Positions 27,440-36,214 are shown, counted from the stretch's first letter. The stretch is 37,961 nt of DNA from Akkermansia sp. (GCA_017937215.1 JAGBDZ010000106.1:1-37961), one strand, 5' to 3'. Numbers and translations: made by a program. Notes: generated from the sequence alone by a model not told the origin.

Positions 27440-28489
27440 ATGAGGGCTGATATACAAGGTGAACTGTTTGATTTCTCCGAAACTCGCGAAGAGATGCCGG
27501 GGATGCTTATCTACCGACACGATGCCAGCGGTGTAAAGCTGAATGTGCGGCTTGAAGGAGAAACGGTGTGGCTGAGCCAGCAGCAGATGGCCGATTTATA
27601 TCAGACAAGCAAGCGCAATATTGCCGTTCATATCAAAAACGTACTGGAAGAAGGGGAACTGGACGTTGACCAGGCGGAGAGGTTGGTGTTGCAGACTCGC
27701 CAGGAGGGACGACGTGAAGTGACTCGTGAAGTGACCCTGTATAACCTGGATATGATTATATCGGTCGGGTATCGGGTGAAAAGCGTGCTGGCAACTCGTT
27801 TCCGGCAGTGGGCCACCGCCAGACTGACGGAGTATATCCGCAAGGGTTTCACCATGGATGATGCCCGTCTGAAAGAGCTGGGAGGCGGCAGTTATTGGAA
27901 AGAACTGCTGGATCGCATCCGCGACATCCGCTCGTCAGAAAAGGTCATGTACAGGCAGGTGCTGGATTTGTATGCTACCAGTGCCGACTATGACCCGCAA
28001 AGTTCCATCAGCCGGGAGTTCTTCAGCATGGTGCAGAATAAGTTTCATTTTGCAGCTCATGGTCAGACCGCGGCAGAGGTCATCTATGACCGGGCAGATG
28101 CTCGCAAGCCCTTTATGGGACTGCGGACTTTCACCGGTGCGTTTCCGATGTTGAAGGATGCTCAGGTGGCCAAAAATTATCTGACGGAAGAAGAGTTGAA
28201 AGCTCTGAATAATCTGGTTTCCGGTTATTTTGATTTTGCAGAATTGGCTGCACGGCGCCACCGACTCATGCGCATGGAAGATTATCTGAAGCAGCTGGAT
28301 AACCTGCTCAGCAGCATTGGAGAGCCGGTTTTGGAACATAAAGGTCGAGTGAGCCATCAGGAGGCCATGGATAAGGCTGAACGCGAATATCGCCAATATC
28401 AGCTCGAGACCCTTTCCCCCGTGGAGCAGGCCTATGTGGAATATATGAAAGAATTGTCTGAGACCGCGCGCCAGATTCCCCAGGAGTAA
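27440..28489 (+). CDS. RhuM family protein
   Basis: 349 residues, matching the Virulence_RhuM family first named from Salmonella pathogenicity island 3; molecular function unproven. The N-terminal region, VWLSQQQMADLYQTSKRNIAVHIKNVLEEGEL, looks like a helix-turn-helix DNA-binding domain. It is followed by a conserved YNLDMIISVGYRVKS...FRQWATARLTEYIRKGF block typical of the family, then a largely helical C-terminal half. Homologues occur on islands and prophages. Base composition is lower in GC than in neighbouring genes. The final codons (PQE-stop) lie inside the 66-bp repeat and so derive from gyrA-like sequence. A TATACT box 6 bases before the ATG fits the leaderless pattern, without a clear -35. 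Confidence 0.9.
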   Translation: MRADIQGELFDFSETREEMPGMLIYRHDASGVKLNVRLEGETVWLSQQQMADLYQTSKRNIAVHIKNVLEEGELDVDQAERLVLQTRQEGRREVTREVTLYNLDMIISVGYRVKSVLATRFRQWATARLTEYIRKGFTMDDARLKELGGGSYWKELLDRIRDIRSSEKVMYRQVLDLYATSADYDPQSSISREFFSMVQNKFHFAAHGQTAAEVIYDRADARKPFMGLRTFTGAFPMLKDAQVAKNYLTEEELKALNNLVSGYFDFAELAARRHRLMRMEDYLKQLDNLLSSIGEPVLEHKGRVSHQEAMDKAEREYRQYQLETLSPVEQAYVEYMKELSETARQIPQE

Positions 28490-28543
28490 GGCTTATCTGT
28501 AACCCTGACCAACTCATAAGTCTCACCCCGCCTGCCATTCCGG
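28478..28543 (+). repeat. 66-bp direct repeat, right copy
   Basis: Second copy of the gyrA 3'-end segment. It begins in the last four codons of the RhuM gene and ends 54 bases after its stop. 61 of 66 positions are identical; all five differences are transitions. Confidence 0.9.
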
Positions 28544-28585
28544 TATTTTTTTTGTGTAATATGTTTTTTTTGAGGAGATTATGTA

Positions 28586-28614
28586 TTGACTCGGCTGTGC
28601 TGTTGTTCTATAAC
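28586..28614 (+). promoter_or_regulatory. Promoter of the lipoprotein gene at 28621
   Basis: TTGACT (28586-28591), 17-base spacer, TATAAC (28609-28614), 6 bases to the ATG. Predicts a leaderless mRNA and fixes the start at 28621. Confidence 0.8.
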
Positions 28615-28620
28615 AGGCGC

Positions 28621-29280
28621 ATGAAGAAGTGCGTAATGATGGCGGTGGTGGTGCTGGCGGGGCTGGTATCGGGGTGCATGCAGACAGCCGAGGAAAAGAT
28701 GATTGCCGATCTGGTGAAGAAAGACCGCTGGTTTGATGCGCAGAAACAATATGAGCGCTATGTTCTGGGACGGGAGGAATACCTTAGCGAACTTCGGAAA
28801 ACTGCGGTAGGTGCCGCTGATATGCGCGTCGAGCTGAGCCTCGATTATGGAAAGGAAGTGGAGTATATGCCGCTGTCTGAAGGGGAAATCGCTACGGTGC
28901 GGGAGGTTTTTTCGGCTTTGGAGAACACCCCGCCCCGCGATTTCAACAGGTGGCTGAAAGAAAAGCATGATAGTAGTTTCGGTCCGCAGCCAGCCGCTTG
29001 CTCATATGGGGTGGAGTTGCAGTTTCTGTCGGCCGATGGGAAGGTGGAGCGCTCTTTTTACGACGTGGATGAGGTGAAAATGGGCGACAAGGCCCAGGCG
29101 GAACAGTATCGCACGGCGCCGCACCGCCCCGACTACATGCTTCCGGCGGATTTATTGCAGCATTGGAACGCGCTGCCCTTCCGCGCCGCCGCGAAAAAGC
29201 GCATGCACGAACTGCTGACGGCTCGTGAACAAGAACGGGCGAAAGCCTTGAATCTCCCTGGCTCGTGTGGTTCGCACTGA
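28621..29280 (+). CDS. Lipoprotein of unknown function
   Basis: 219 residues. The signal peptide ends in a good lipobox, LVSGC (Cys19), so it should be anchored in the inner or outer membrane. The mature part is mixed helix and strand, with a charged first segment and a C-terminal helix (AAAKKRMHELLTAREQERAKAL). No known domain is recognised. The frame is open from 28552, but the promoter at 28586-28614 leaves only the ATG at 28621. It follows the RhuM cassette and precedes a palindromic region and the phosphate transporter; no functional link to either is apparent. Confidence 0.8.
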   Translation: MKKCVMMAVVVLAGLVSGCMQTAEEKMIADLVKKDRWFDAQKQYERYVLGREEYLSELRKTAVGAADMRVELSLDYGKEVEYMPLSEGEIATVREVFSALENTPPRDFNRWLKEKHDSSFGPQPAACSYGVELQFLSADGKVERSFYDVDEVKMGDKAQAEQYRTAPHRPDYMLPADLLQHWNALPFRAAAKKRMHELLTAREQERAKALNLPGSCGSH

Positions 29281-29303
29281 AAGGGTGGACTGTACCCGGT
29301 AAA

Positions 29304-29441
29304 TTGGCTTTGGCGGGGAAACTTTGTCGGAGCACGGGACTTCAGTTCCGATTAAATGCACCGTGATTTCGGGACTGAAGTCCCGTGCTTCGAAAACGCC
29401 AAAGTCAATTTGTCCTTTCAAATGTGGCGAATCCGCCACAT
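29304..29441. repeat. Large imperfect palindrome upstream of the phosphate transporter
   Basis: Nested arms: 29304-29315 with 29397-29408 (12 bp, one mismatch) and 29331-29351 with 29369-29389 (21 bp, one mismatch), then an independent perfect hairpin 29422-29429 with 29434-29441. The inner arm contains CGGGACTGAAGTCCCG; a close variant, CGGGACTGAACTCCCG, occurs at 4922-4937. Non-coding. It may be a terminator for the lipoprotein gene, a regulatory structure, or another dispersed repeat. Confidence 0.75.
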
Positions 29442-29510
29442 GGTATGTGGCAGACTCTTCACGATGGAAAGCGTGCGCGGGCGGGGGAGTATGTGGTAGA
29501 GTAGGGGCGT

Positions 29511-31736
29511 ATGAACGAAATGTATATCGCAATATTGGGCATTCTGCTCTTGCTGGCGGTGTTTGACCTGGTGGTGGGCGTGTCGAACGACGCGGCCAAC
29601 TTCCTGAACTCGGCCGTGGGCTGTAATGCAGCGCGGCGCAGTGTGGTGCTGGCGGTGGCAGCCGTGGGCATCGTGCTGGGCGCCTCCCTCTCAGGGGGGA
29701 TGATGGAAATCGCCCGCAGCGGCGTATTTATGCCGGCTCAGTTCAGCTTCCACGGGGTGATGATTCTTTTCCTTTCCGTGATGCTCACGGACGTGATTCT
29801 GCTGGATTTGTTCAACACCTTCGGCCTGCCGACCTCAACCACGGTGTCGCTGGTGTTCGAGTTGCTGGGGGCCGCGGTGGCGGTAGCGCTGTTCAGCATG
29901 CATGAAAGCGGTTTTGCCCCGAATCTGGGCGATTACATCAACAGCTCGAAGTCCCTCACCATTATCTCGGGCATCTTCTGCTCGGTGGCGGTGGCCTTCA
30001 CCTGCGGCTGCGTGGTGATGTGGTTCTCCCGCCTGCTGTTCAGTTTCCGCTACCAGAAGGCGTATAAGTACATTGGCTCGCTGTGGTGCGCTGCCTCGCT
30101 CACGGCCATCAGTTACTTCGCCGTGTTCAAGGGGCTGAAGCACAGCTCGGTGGTCACGCCGGAGATGCTGGCGTGGCTCAACAGCAACATCTTTGTAGTG
30201 GTGCTGGGTACGCTGGTGTTCTGGTTCATCATTTCCTTCATCCTGCAGTATATCCTGCGGGTGAATACCCTGCGCATCACGGTGTTGGCCGGCACCTGCG
30301 CGCTGGCTCTGGCTTTCGCCGGTAACGACTTGGTGAACTTCATCGGCGTGTTCATGGCGGCTGAGTCCTCCTACCACATTGCGAGCGCCCACGTGGCTGC
30401 CGGTGGCAGCCTGGAGACGCTGCGCATGGGTTCCCTAGCCGACCCGGTGCAGGCGAACATCTGGTACCTGCTGGCCGCCGGCGGCGTGATGGTGCTGGCC
30501 CTCATCTTCTCGAAGAAGGCCCGCACCGTGACCGAGACGGAGGTGAAGCTGGCCCGCAGCAATGCGGTGAGCAAGGAGCGTTTCGGCTCCTGCCTGCCCG
30601 CCCGTGCCGCTGTGCGCTGGACGCTGAACGCAGCCCGCCTGGTAACCCGTATCACCCCGGAACCGGTAGCCCGCTTCGTGGGCAAGCGTTTCGAGCCGCT
30701 GGAGCTTACAGAGGACGATGGCACTGCCTTCGACATGGTGCGTGCCTCGGTGAACCTGACGGTTTCCGCCCTGCTGATTTCGCTGGCCACCTCGCTGAAA
30801 CTGCCGCTTTCCACCACCTATGTGACTTTCATGGTGGCCATGGGCTCCTCCCTGGCAGACCGTGCCTGGGGCCGCGACAGCGCGGTGTACCGCATCACGG
30901 GCGTGATGGTGGTCATCGGCGGCTGGTTCATGACTGGTCTGACTGCTTTCGTGGCAGCTTGCATCACGGCTTCTGTGATGATGTACGGCGGCATGTGGGG
31001 CGTGGCAGCCATGCTGCTCATTGCCGGCGGTATCCTGGTGAAGTCCGCTTACTTGCACCGCCGCAAGAGCGCTGAGCCGCTGCCGGAGCTCAATCTGGAT
31101 TCTCCCACCGTACTGCGCGAGCTGGGTGAGGCCTCGGTGGACCGTCTGGGCCGCGCCTACGGCATCTACCGTGCCACGGTGAAGGCTCTGCTGGCGGAGG
31201 ATTACAGCGCCTTGAAGCGCCTGCGCAAGAAGGCCCGCGAGCTGAACCGCACGCTGGAGGCGGTGAAGGAAGACCAGATTCTGCCTTGCTTGCAGACACT
31301 GCCGGCCCGCTTGTATGACCGCGGCCAGATGGTGATGCGCCTGCACGAGAGCACATTGAATGTGGCTGGCTGCCTGCTCACCTTGGTGAAGGCCAGCTAT
31401 AAGCACATCGACAACAATCACGTGGGGCTGACAGAAGAGCAGGGGCGCGACCTCCTTTCCATGAGTGACCGCATCTCTGCCTGCTTTCCCGGACTCAGCA
31501 TCAAGCTGCAGAGCCATGCCGGCGCCGGTATCGAGCAGATGATGGAGCAGTCCGGCGACCTGAAGGCGGAGTTCGCCCAGTGTATCCGCCAGCACCTCAT
31601 CCGCGCGGAGGAGGACGTGGTCGATATGCGCAACGGCATCCTCTACCTCAACCTGCTGAATGAGACCCGCGCCATGGTACGCCACTCTTTCGCCCTGCTG
31701 AAGGAACAGGCGGAGCTCTTCCGCCAGCATGTCTGA
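29511..31736 (+). CDS. PiT family inorganic phosphate transporter with PhoU-like tail
   Basis: 741 residues, much longer than E. coli PitA (499). Two homologous halves carry the family signatures: SNDAANF at 25-31 with the GLPTSTTVSLV segment, and FAGNDLVNF with PLSTTYVTFMVAMGSS in the second half. About ten membrane helices are expected. Residues from about 540 on are soluble, helical and charged (LRKKARELNRTLEAVKEDQ, then VVDMRNGILYLNLLNETRAMVRHSF), resembling a PhoU-like regulatory domain. It would import phosphate (or metal-phosphate) by proton or sodium symport. A TAGAGT at 29497-29502, 8 bases before the ATG, fits the leaderless pattern but has no clear -35. A strong terminator follows. 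Confidence 0.92.
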   Translation: MNEMYIAILGILLLLAVFDLVVGVSNDAANFLNSAVGCNAARRSVVLAVAAVGIVLGASLSGGMMEIARSGVFMPAQFSFHGVMILFLSVMLTDVILLDLFNTFGLPTSTTVSLVFELLGAAVAVALFSMHESGFAPNLGDYINSSKSLTIISGIFCSVAVAFTCGCVVMWFSRLLFSFRYQKAYKYIGSLWCAASLTAISYFAVFKGLKHSSVVTPEMLAWLNSNIFVVVLGTLVFWFIISFILQYILRVNTLRITVLAGTCALALAFAGNDLVNFIGVFMAAESSYHIASAHVAAGGSLETLRMGSLADPVQANIWYLLAAGGVMVLALIFSKKARTVTETEVKLARSNAVSKERFGSCLPARAAVRWTLNAARLVTRITPEPVARFVGKRFEPLELTEDDGTAFDMVRASVNLTVSALLISLATSLKLPLSTTYVTFMVAMGSSLADRAWGRDSAVYRITGVMVVIGGWFMTGLTAFVAACITASVMMYGGMWGVAAMLLIAGGILVKSAYLHRRKSAEPLPELNLDSPTVLRELGEASVDRLGRAYGIYRATVKALLAEDYSALKRLRKKARELNRTLEAVKEDQILPCLQTLPARLYDRGQMVMRLHESTLNVAGCLLTLVKASYKHIDNNHVGLTEEQGRDLLSMSDRISACFPGLSIKLQSHAGAGIEQMMEQSGDLKAEFAQCIRQHLIRAEEDVVDMRNGILYLNLLNETRAMVRHSFALLKEQAELFRQHV

Positions 31737-31764
31737 CACCTTCTTATTTAGTGTGTGACAGTGT

Positions 31765-31794
31765 GGTCCCCCGGTCATTCCCGACCGGGGGACC
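31765..31794 (+). terminator. Phosphate transporter terminator
   Basis: Perfect 12-bp stem (31765-31776 with 31783-31794), ATTCCC loop, followed by GTTTGTTTTC. Confidence 0.9.
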
Positions 31795-31914
31795 GTTTGT
31801 TTTCATTGCTTGTCCTCAGTCCCATGCTCCGAGAACAACAGAGTCCATTTATTGTGGGTATATATAGAATCTTCGGAATACAGGTGAGTAGTGTGTCTGT
31901 ATTCAAGATACCGC

Positions 31915-31943
31915 TTGAAAAAGCCGGGGCTGTTCGGTAGAAT
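31915..31943 (+). promoter_or_regulatory. parA promoter
   Basis: TTGAAA (31915-31920), 17-base spacer, TAGAAT (31938-31943). The ATG inside TAGAATG cannot be the start, which leaves the GTG at 31951, 7 bases later, as a leaderless start. Confidence 0.75.
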
Positions 31944-31950
31944 GCCGGAC

Positions 31951-32715
31951 GTGAAAGTCATAGCCATAGCGAATCAGAAAGGCGGCGTCGGTAAAACAAC
32001 CACAGCGGTGAACCTGTCGGCTGCCCTGGCAGCCCGCGGTAAGCGCGTGCTGCTTATCGATATGGATTCGCAGGCCAATGCCAGCACCATGCTGGGTGTG
32101 GAGGTGGAGAGCGATGCCAGTCTGTACCCGGCACTCATCGGCGAATCCCTGCTGGAGGACCTGATTCGCCCGACCAAGCGGCGCAATCTGGGCATTATCC
32201 CGGCGCATGTGGACCTTTCCGGTGTGGAGGTGGAGCTCACGCAGAGCGATTCGCACCTCACCTGCATGTACGATGCCATGGCCGGGCTGCGACAGACGCA
32301 GTACTATGACTATGTGTTTCTGGACACACCGCCCTCGCTTGGTGTGCTGATGACCTCTGCCCTCTGCGCGTGCGATGAGGTGATTACCCCGATGCAGTGC
32401 GAGTTCCTGAGTCTGGAAGGCCTTTCCAAGATTCTCTTTGTGATGGATCAGATTCGTGAAAACGGTGTGAACTCCCGCCTGAAGCACGAGGGTATCATCA
32501 TGACCATGTACAACAACACCAAGCTGGCCAACGAGGTTATCCGCCAGGTGCAGCTGGAGCTGCCTGAAAAGTTGTACAAGAACTACATTCCCCGCTCCGT
32601 GCGCGTGGCTGAATCGCCCAGTTTCGGCCGCACCATTATGGAGCACGACCGCTTCGGCGCCGCCTCCATGGCCTACCAGGCTGTGGCGCGCGAATTCATT
32701 GCCCGTCACCGTTGA
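31951..32715 (+). CDS. parA: ParA/Soj family chromosome-partitioning ATPase
   Basis: 254 residues from a GTG start. Deviant Walker A KGGVGKTT begins at residue 10, with the MIND/ParA signature continuing as TAVNLSAALAARGKRVLLIDMDSQANAS. Walker A', the DYVFLDTPPSLG Walker B region and the conserved C-terminal ARG-type helices are present. ParA moves chromosome origins through its ParB partner. No parB or parS site was recognised next to it. comF follows after 15 bases, on the same likely transcript. The in-frame ATG at 31942 lies inside the -10 box, so GTG is preferred. Confidence 0.93.
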   Translation: MKVIAIANQKGGVGKTTTAVNLSAALAARGKRVLLIDMDSQANASTMLGVEVESDASLYPALIGESLLEDLIRPTKRRNLGIIPAHVDLSGVEVELTQSDSHLTCMYDAMAGLRQTQYYDYVFLDTPPSLGVLMTSALCACDEVITPMQCEFLSLEGLSKILFVMDQIRENGVNSRLKHEGIIMTMYNNTKLANEVIRQVQLELPEKLYKNYIPRSVRVAESPSFGRTIMEHDRFGAASMAYQAVAREFIARHR

Positions 32716-32730
32716 TTTTCTTCTGCGGCC

Positions 32731-33447
32731 ATGCTCAGCTGGCTTTTCCCCGCTACCTGTGAGCTTTGCGGTGAGAATGCCGAGCTGACCGTCTGCCCGG
32801 GGTGCATGCAGAAACTGCCCCGCATTCCTGCGCCCATCTGTCTGCACTGCGGGGCACCCACCGCCGGGCAGCAGACCGACCCGGATCGCTGCGAAAACTG
32901 TGCCGGGCAGCCGAGGCCTTTTCTGCTGGCGCGTCAGGCTCTGCGGCAGACGGACGAGGTGATGCAGCTCATCTACCAGTTCAAATACCACCGTGGGATT
33001 CATCTGGCTCGCCCGCTGGCGCAGCTGCTTCACGAGCTGTGGGAGCAGACTCCGCACCTGCGTAGGCACGATGACTGGGTGCTGGTGCCTGTGCCGGTCA
33101 CGCAGGAGAAACTCTACACGCGCGGCTACAATCAGGCCGGCGAGCTTGCCCGCCAACTGGCCCGGCTCCGGCACCTGCGGGTGATGGACCTGCTGGAGCG
33201 CCGTGATACCGGCATCATCAGCCAGACCCGCCTCACGGCAACCGCGCGCCGCCTGAATGCCATGCGTGCCTACCGGTGCAGGCGCCCGCGCTTCTGGCAG
33301 CGCCGGACCACGTATCCCGCCCGCCTGGTGCTGGTGGACGATGTGTTCACCACCGGGTCCACCGCCCGAGCCTGCGCCACCCAGCTGCGCAAGCTTCCCG
33401 GTGTGAAGGAAGTTGCCGTGCTCTGTCTGGTGCGCATCGGTGCTTAA
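32731..33447 (+). CDS. comF: ComF family amidophosphoribosyltransferase-like protein
   Basis: 238 residues. An N-terminal double zinc ribbon (CELCGENAELTVCPGCM and CLHCGAP...CENCAG, eight cysteines in four pairs) is followed by a phosphoribosyltransferase domain with the PRPP-binding motif LVLVDDVFTTGST near the C-terminus. ComF-type proteins are needed for natural DNA uptake in several bacteria and may bind PRPP or act in helicase-driven import. It lies in the parA operon. The dinG-type helicase gene on the opposite strand converges with it 17 bases away. Confidence 0.92.
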   Translation: MLSWLFPATCELCGENAELTVCPGCMQKLPRIPAPICLHCGAPTAGQQTDPDRCENCAGQPRPFLLARQALRQTDEVMQLIYQFKYHRGIHLARPLAQLLHELWEQTPHLRRHDDWVLVPVPVTQEKLYTRGYNQAGELARQLARLRHLRVMDLLERRDTGIISQTRLTATARRLNAMRAYRCRRPRFWQRRTTYPARLVLVDDVFTTGSTARACATQLRKLPGVKEVAVLCLVRIGA

Positions 33448-33463
33448 ACAGACGGTACTCCTT

Positions 33464-35455
33464 TTACAGGAATTCCCTGGGCGCGGTGGGAGGCAGGGCG
33501 TACATGAAGCGTGAACCGTAGAATTTGCTGGTCACGCGGGAGTCCAGGATGGTGATGAGCCCGGTATCAGTCTTTGAGCGGATGAGGCGGCCCACGCCCT
33601 GACGGAACTTGAGCAGGGCCTCCGGCAGGGAATAATCACGGAAGGCGTTGCCACCGCGGGCGGTGATGTCCTCGATGCGGGCCTCGACCAGCGGGTTGCC
33701 GGGGGATTCGAAGGGAATCTTGGTGACGATGACGTTGGAAAGCGCCTCGCCGGGCACATCCACGCCGGTCCAGAAACTGTCTGTGCCGAGGAGCACACTG
33801 CCGATGTTTTCGCGGAAACTATGCACCATCTGGCTGCGGGAGAGCTCGTCTCCCTGCACCAGGAGGGGCCAGCCGCGCTCCAGGCAGAAGGGGCGCAGCC
33901 GCACTGCCATGGCACGCAGGAGATTGTAGCTGGTGAAGAGCACAAAGGCGCGGCCCTGCGATTCATCCAGCGAGCGCATAATCCAGTCTGCCAGGGCCGG
34001 GTGGTACTCATCATCCTCGCTGGCGGGTGGGGGCGGGGGCATGCTGCGGGCCACCATGATGCGCATCTGTTTCTCGAAGTCGAAGGGACTGCCGATTTGC
34101 AGCGGGCGGGCGCTTTCGGCCCCCACACGGCCGGCGAAATAGCCCATGCCGCGTTCCCCGGTGGCCAGGGTTGCACTAGTGCAGATGCAGCTGCGGCCTG
34201 CTTCAAAGAGCTTTTCGCGCAGTACCGGGGCCACATTGATGAGCGCACCACGCATGGTGGTGAACTGGCCCTCGATGCCGTGGCTTTCCACCCAGTAGAC
34301 GGTGGTATCAGCCTTACTGAGTTTCACCATTTCGGTGGCGGCTTCATCATAGGCCAGAATGCGTGCGGCGGTGTCCAGCAGCTCGGCTTTGGTCAGCTCG
34401 TTTTCTTCCATGGCGGCCATATCCTTGATTTCGGCAAAGAGCTGGCGCAGCACCGGAGAAAGCAGGTTCTCCGTCCACTCCGGCTGGCGCAGTCGCACCG
34501 TGCCGTGGTGCGCCTCCAGCTGGCAATCGGCCCGGGCGGCGGTGAAGAATTCGCCCACGGCGGCCTGGGCTTCCTCAATGAGCTGCAGCACGGTGGGAGA
34601 GGCATTGTGCCGCAGGCTGCCCTTGTGGGTGGAGGGGTTGTAGAGCCGGAGCAGTTCGTATTTCATTTCCGCCTCGCTGAGCGAGAGCCCCAGCTGGTTG
34701 GCGGCCACGTTTTCGATGGTGTGTGCCTCGTCCAGAATCACAAAATCATTCGGGAAGATAAAGCCGGGCGGCCCCTCCGGCTCAATGGCCATCATCTCAT
34801 CTGCCAGGGAGAGCAGCCCGAAGAAGAGTGTGTGGTTGAGTACCACCACCTGGGCCTCCTGCACGCGGCGGCGGGCCGCCTGGTAGGGGCAGTCGTAGCC
34901 GCAGTTGCGTGGGGTGCATACATGATTCTCGCTGCAGACCTGCGCCCATACTTTCGGGGAGATGTTGAGCTCGTGCGGCAGCTCGGCCAGGGAGCCTTCG
35001 CCGCAGTCTTTGGACCAGGCCAGCAGGTCGTAGAGCTGCTTGGTTTCCGCCTGGTTGAAGAGGTCATCCGCCTGTTCCATGGCTCGGCGCAGACGCGTGC
35101 GGCAGAGGTAGTTGGCGCGCCCCTTGAGCAGGGCTGCATCGAAATGGCAGTTGAGCGCCCGGGCCACGGTGGGGATATCCTTGTGGAAGAGCTGCTCCTG
35201 CAGGTTGATGGTGTGGGTGGAGATAACCGCCTTGCGCCCGTGCTCCAGCGCGTAGCGGATAGCCGGTATCAGGTAGGCGAGCGATTTGCCTACGCCGGTG
35301 CCGGCTTCGGCCAGCAGGGCACCTTCGCTTTCCAGCGTTTCAGCCACGGCCACGGCCATCTGCTGCTGCTCCGGGCGGAACTCAAAGCCCCGGGCGTGCG
35401 AGAGCAGACCGGTCTCGCTGAAATCCAACTGGGTCTGTTCGCTCAGCAGCCCCAT
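33464..35455 (-). CDS. dinG: DinG/YoaA-family iron-sulfur DNA helicase
   Basis: 663 residues. An XPD-like superfamily 2 helicase that unwinds DNA 5' to 3', acting on replication forks, R-loops and damaged DNA. Walker A AGTGVGKS at 51-58. The iron-sulfur cysteines are visible as NYLC, then VCSENHVCTPRNCGYDC. The DEAH box is in VILDEAHTIENVAANQLG. C-terminal motifs include FVLFTSYNLLRAM, TDSFWTGVDVPG and the VGRLIRSKTD motif VI. No exonuclease domain is fused. The start is the first ATG of the frame, 18 bases after the stop of the upstream secreted-protein gene, so the two probably share a transcript. The frame is not interrupted. Confidence 0.94.
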   Translation of the reverse strand: MGLLSEQTQLDFSETGLLSHARGFEFRPEQQQMAVAVAETLESEGALLAEAGTGVGKSLAYLIPAIRYALEHGRKAVISTHTINLQEQLFHKDIPTVARALNCHFDAALLKGRANYLCRTRLRRAMEQADDLFNQAETKQLYDLLAWSKDCGEGSLAELPHELNISPKVWAQVCSENHVCTPRNCGYDCPYQAARRRVQEAQVVVLNHTLFFGLLSLADEMMAIEPEGPPGFIFPNDFVILDEAHTIENVAANQLGLSLSEAEMKYELLRLYNPSTHKGSLRHNASPTVLQLIEEAQAAVGEFFTAARADCQLEAHHGTVRLRQPEWTENLLSPVLRQLFAEIKDMAAMEENELTKAELLDTAARILAYDEAATEMVKLSKADTTVYWVESHGIEGQFTTMRGALINVAPVLREKLFEAGRSCICTSATLATGERGMGYFAGRVGAESARPLQIGSPFDFEKQMRIMVARSMPPPPPASEDDEYHPALADWIMRSLDESQGRAFVLFTSYNLLRAMAVRLRPFCLERGWPLLVQGDELSRSQMVHSFRENIGSVLLGTDSFWTGVDVPGEALSNVIVTKIPFESPGNPLVEARIEDITARGGNAFRDYSLPEALLKFRQGVGRLIRSKTDTGLITILDSRVTSKFYGSRFMYALPPTAPREFL

Positions 35456-35473
35456 GGTGCGGCAGATGGTGAA

Positions 35474-36214
35474 TCAGCGCAGAATGCGGTCGCCGGTGGC
35501 GGGCAGGCGCAGGTAGAGCGGCAGGTTCGGGAAGAAGGAGCGAAGCACGTTCACATCGGTGTTGCCATCGATGAAGTACCACTTGTTGAGTACAGTGCCG
35601 CGGGGGACGCTGGTGTCGGTGATGACTTCATCGCGCACGGCGAAAATGAAGCTGCGGCGTTCCATGCGGGTGCGGCGGCCGTTCTGTCCCGGGGCGCTGA
35701 TGACCAGGGTGGTGGGAAGCACCACCACGCGGCTGCGTTCCTGGGTGTTGCCTATGTTTTCAGCACGCACGCGACCGCTGGTGTCTTTCTGTACCTGGCT
35801 TCTGGCAGCCACGGGCGGGGTGACCACGTATTCGGCCGTGGCTTCACCCACGGTGTAGCTCTCCACCTCGAGGCCGCTCTTCTTCATCTCTTCGCCCATG
35901 CGGGCATACTTGGCACGCAGCGCCTTATCGCTGGCGGCCATGCGGGCCTTGGCTTCTTTCTTTGTCTCTTTATCCAGACCCTGCACGCGGCGGGCGCGGG
36001 CAATCTCGGCCTCGCGGGTGCGGGCGGTGAGCTGGTCGGCATAAGTGCGGCGCAGCGGGGGGTACATGGAATCCACCGCCCAGCGCATATCGCAGTTGCG
36101 CACAGCGGCGCCGTACTGCTGGGCAGCCTCGCGGGCGGAGGTGGCGGCATCACTTGCAGCCTGGCACACACTCACCAGGGCCAGGGCGGCAGCAAACAGG
36201 GAAAAATTCTTCAT
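35474..36214 (-). CDS. Secreted protein of unknown function
   Basis: 246 residues. A signal peptide (about 1-19, ending CQAAS) precedes a helical, charged segment (about 45-105, rich in Arg, Lys and Ala, possibly coiled coil) and a beta-rich C-terminal half with a conserved-looking NKWYFIDGN end. No family recognised. The ATG at 36214 is chosen over one at 36223 because a TAACAT -10 box lies 7 bases upstream and the signal peptide then starts directly. It is followed by the dinG-type gene after 18 bases; a shared function is not evident. Confidence 0.78.
   Translation of the reverse strand: MKNFSLFAAALALVSVCQAASDAATSAREAAQQYGAAVRNCDMRWAVDSMYPPLRRTYADQLTARTREAEIARARRVQGLDKETKKEAKARMAASDKALRAKYARMGEEMKKSGLEVESYTVGEATAEYVVTPPVAARSQVQKDTSGRVRAENIGNTQERSRVVVLPTTLVISAPGQNGRRTRMERRSFIFAVRDEVITDTSVPRGTVLNKWYFIDGNTDVNVLRSFFPNLPLYLRLPATGDRILR

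Larger units (their letters stand above)
27217..28543 (+). mobile_element. RhuM cassette bounded by direct repeats
   Basis: A 1327-bp unit containing a single gene, inserted between gyrA and the downstream lipoprotein gene. It is flanked by the 66-bp direct repeat. The first 220 bases (27217-27439) are strikingly AT-rich compared with gyrA and hold no gene. The right-hand repeat supplies the last four codons and stop of the RhuM gene. No integrase or transposase is present, so movement would need an enzyme in trans or homologous recombination through the repeats. Confidence 0.65.
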
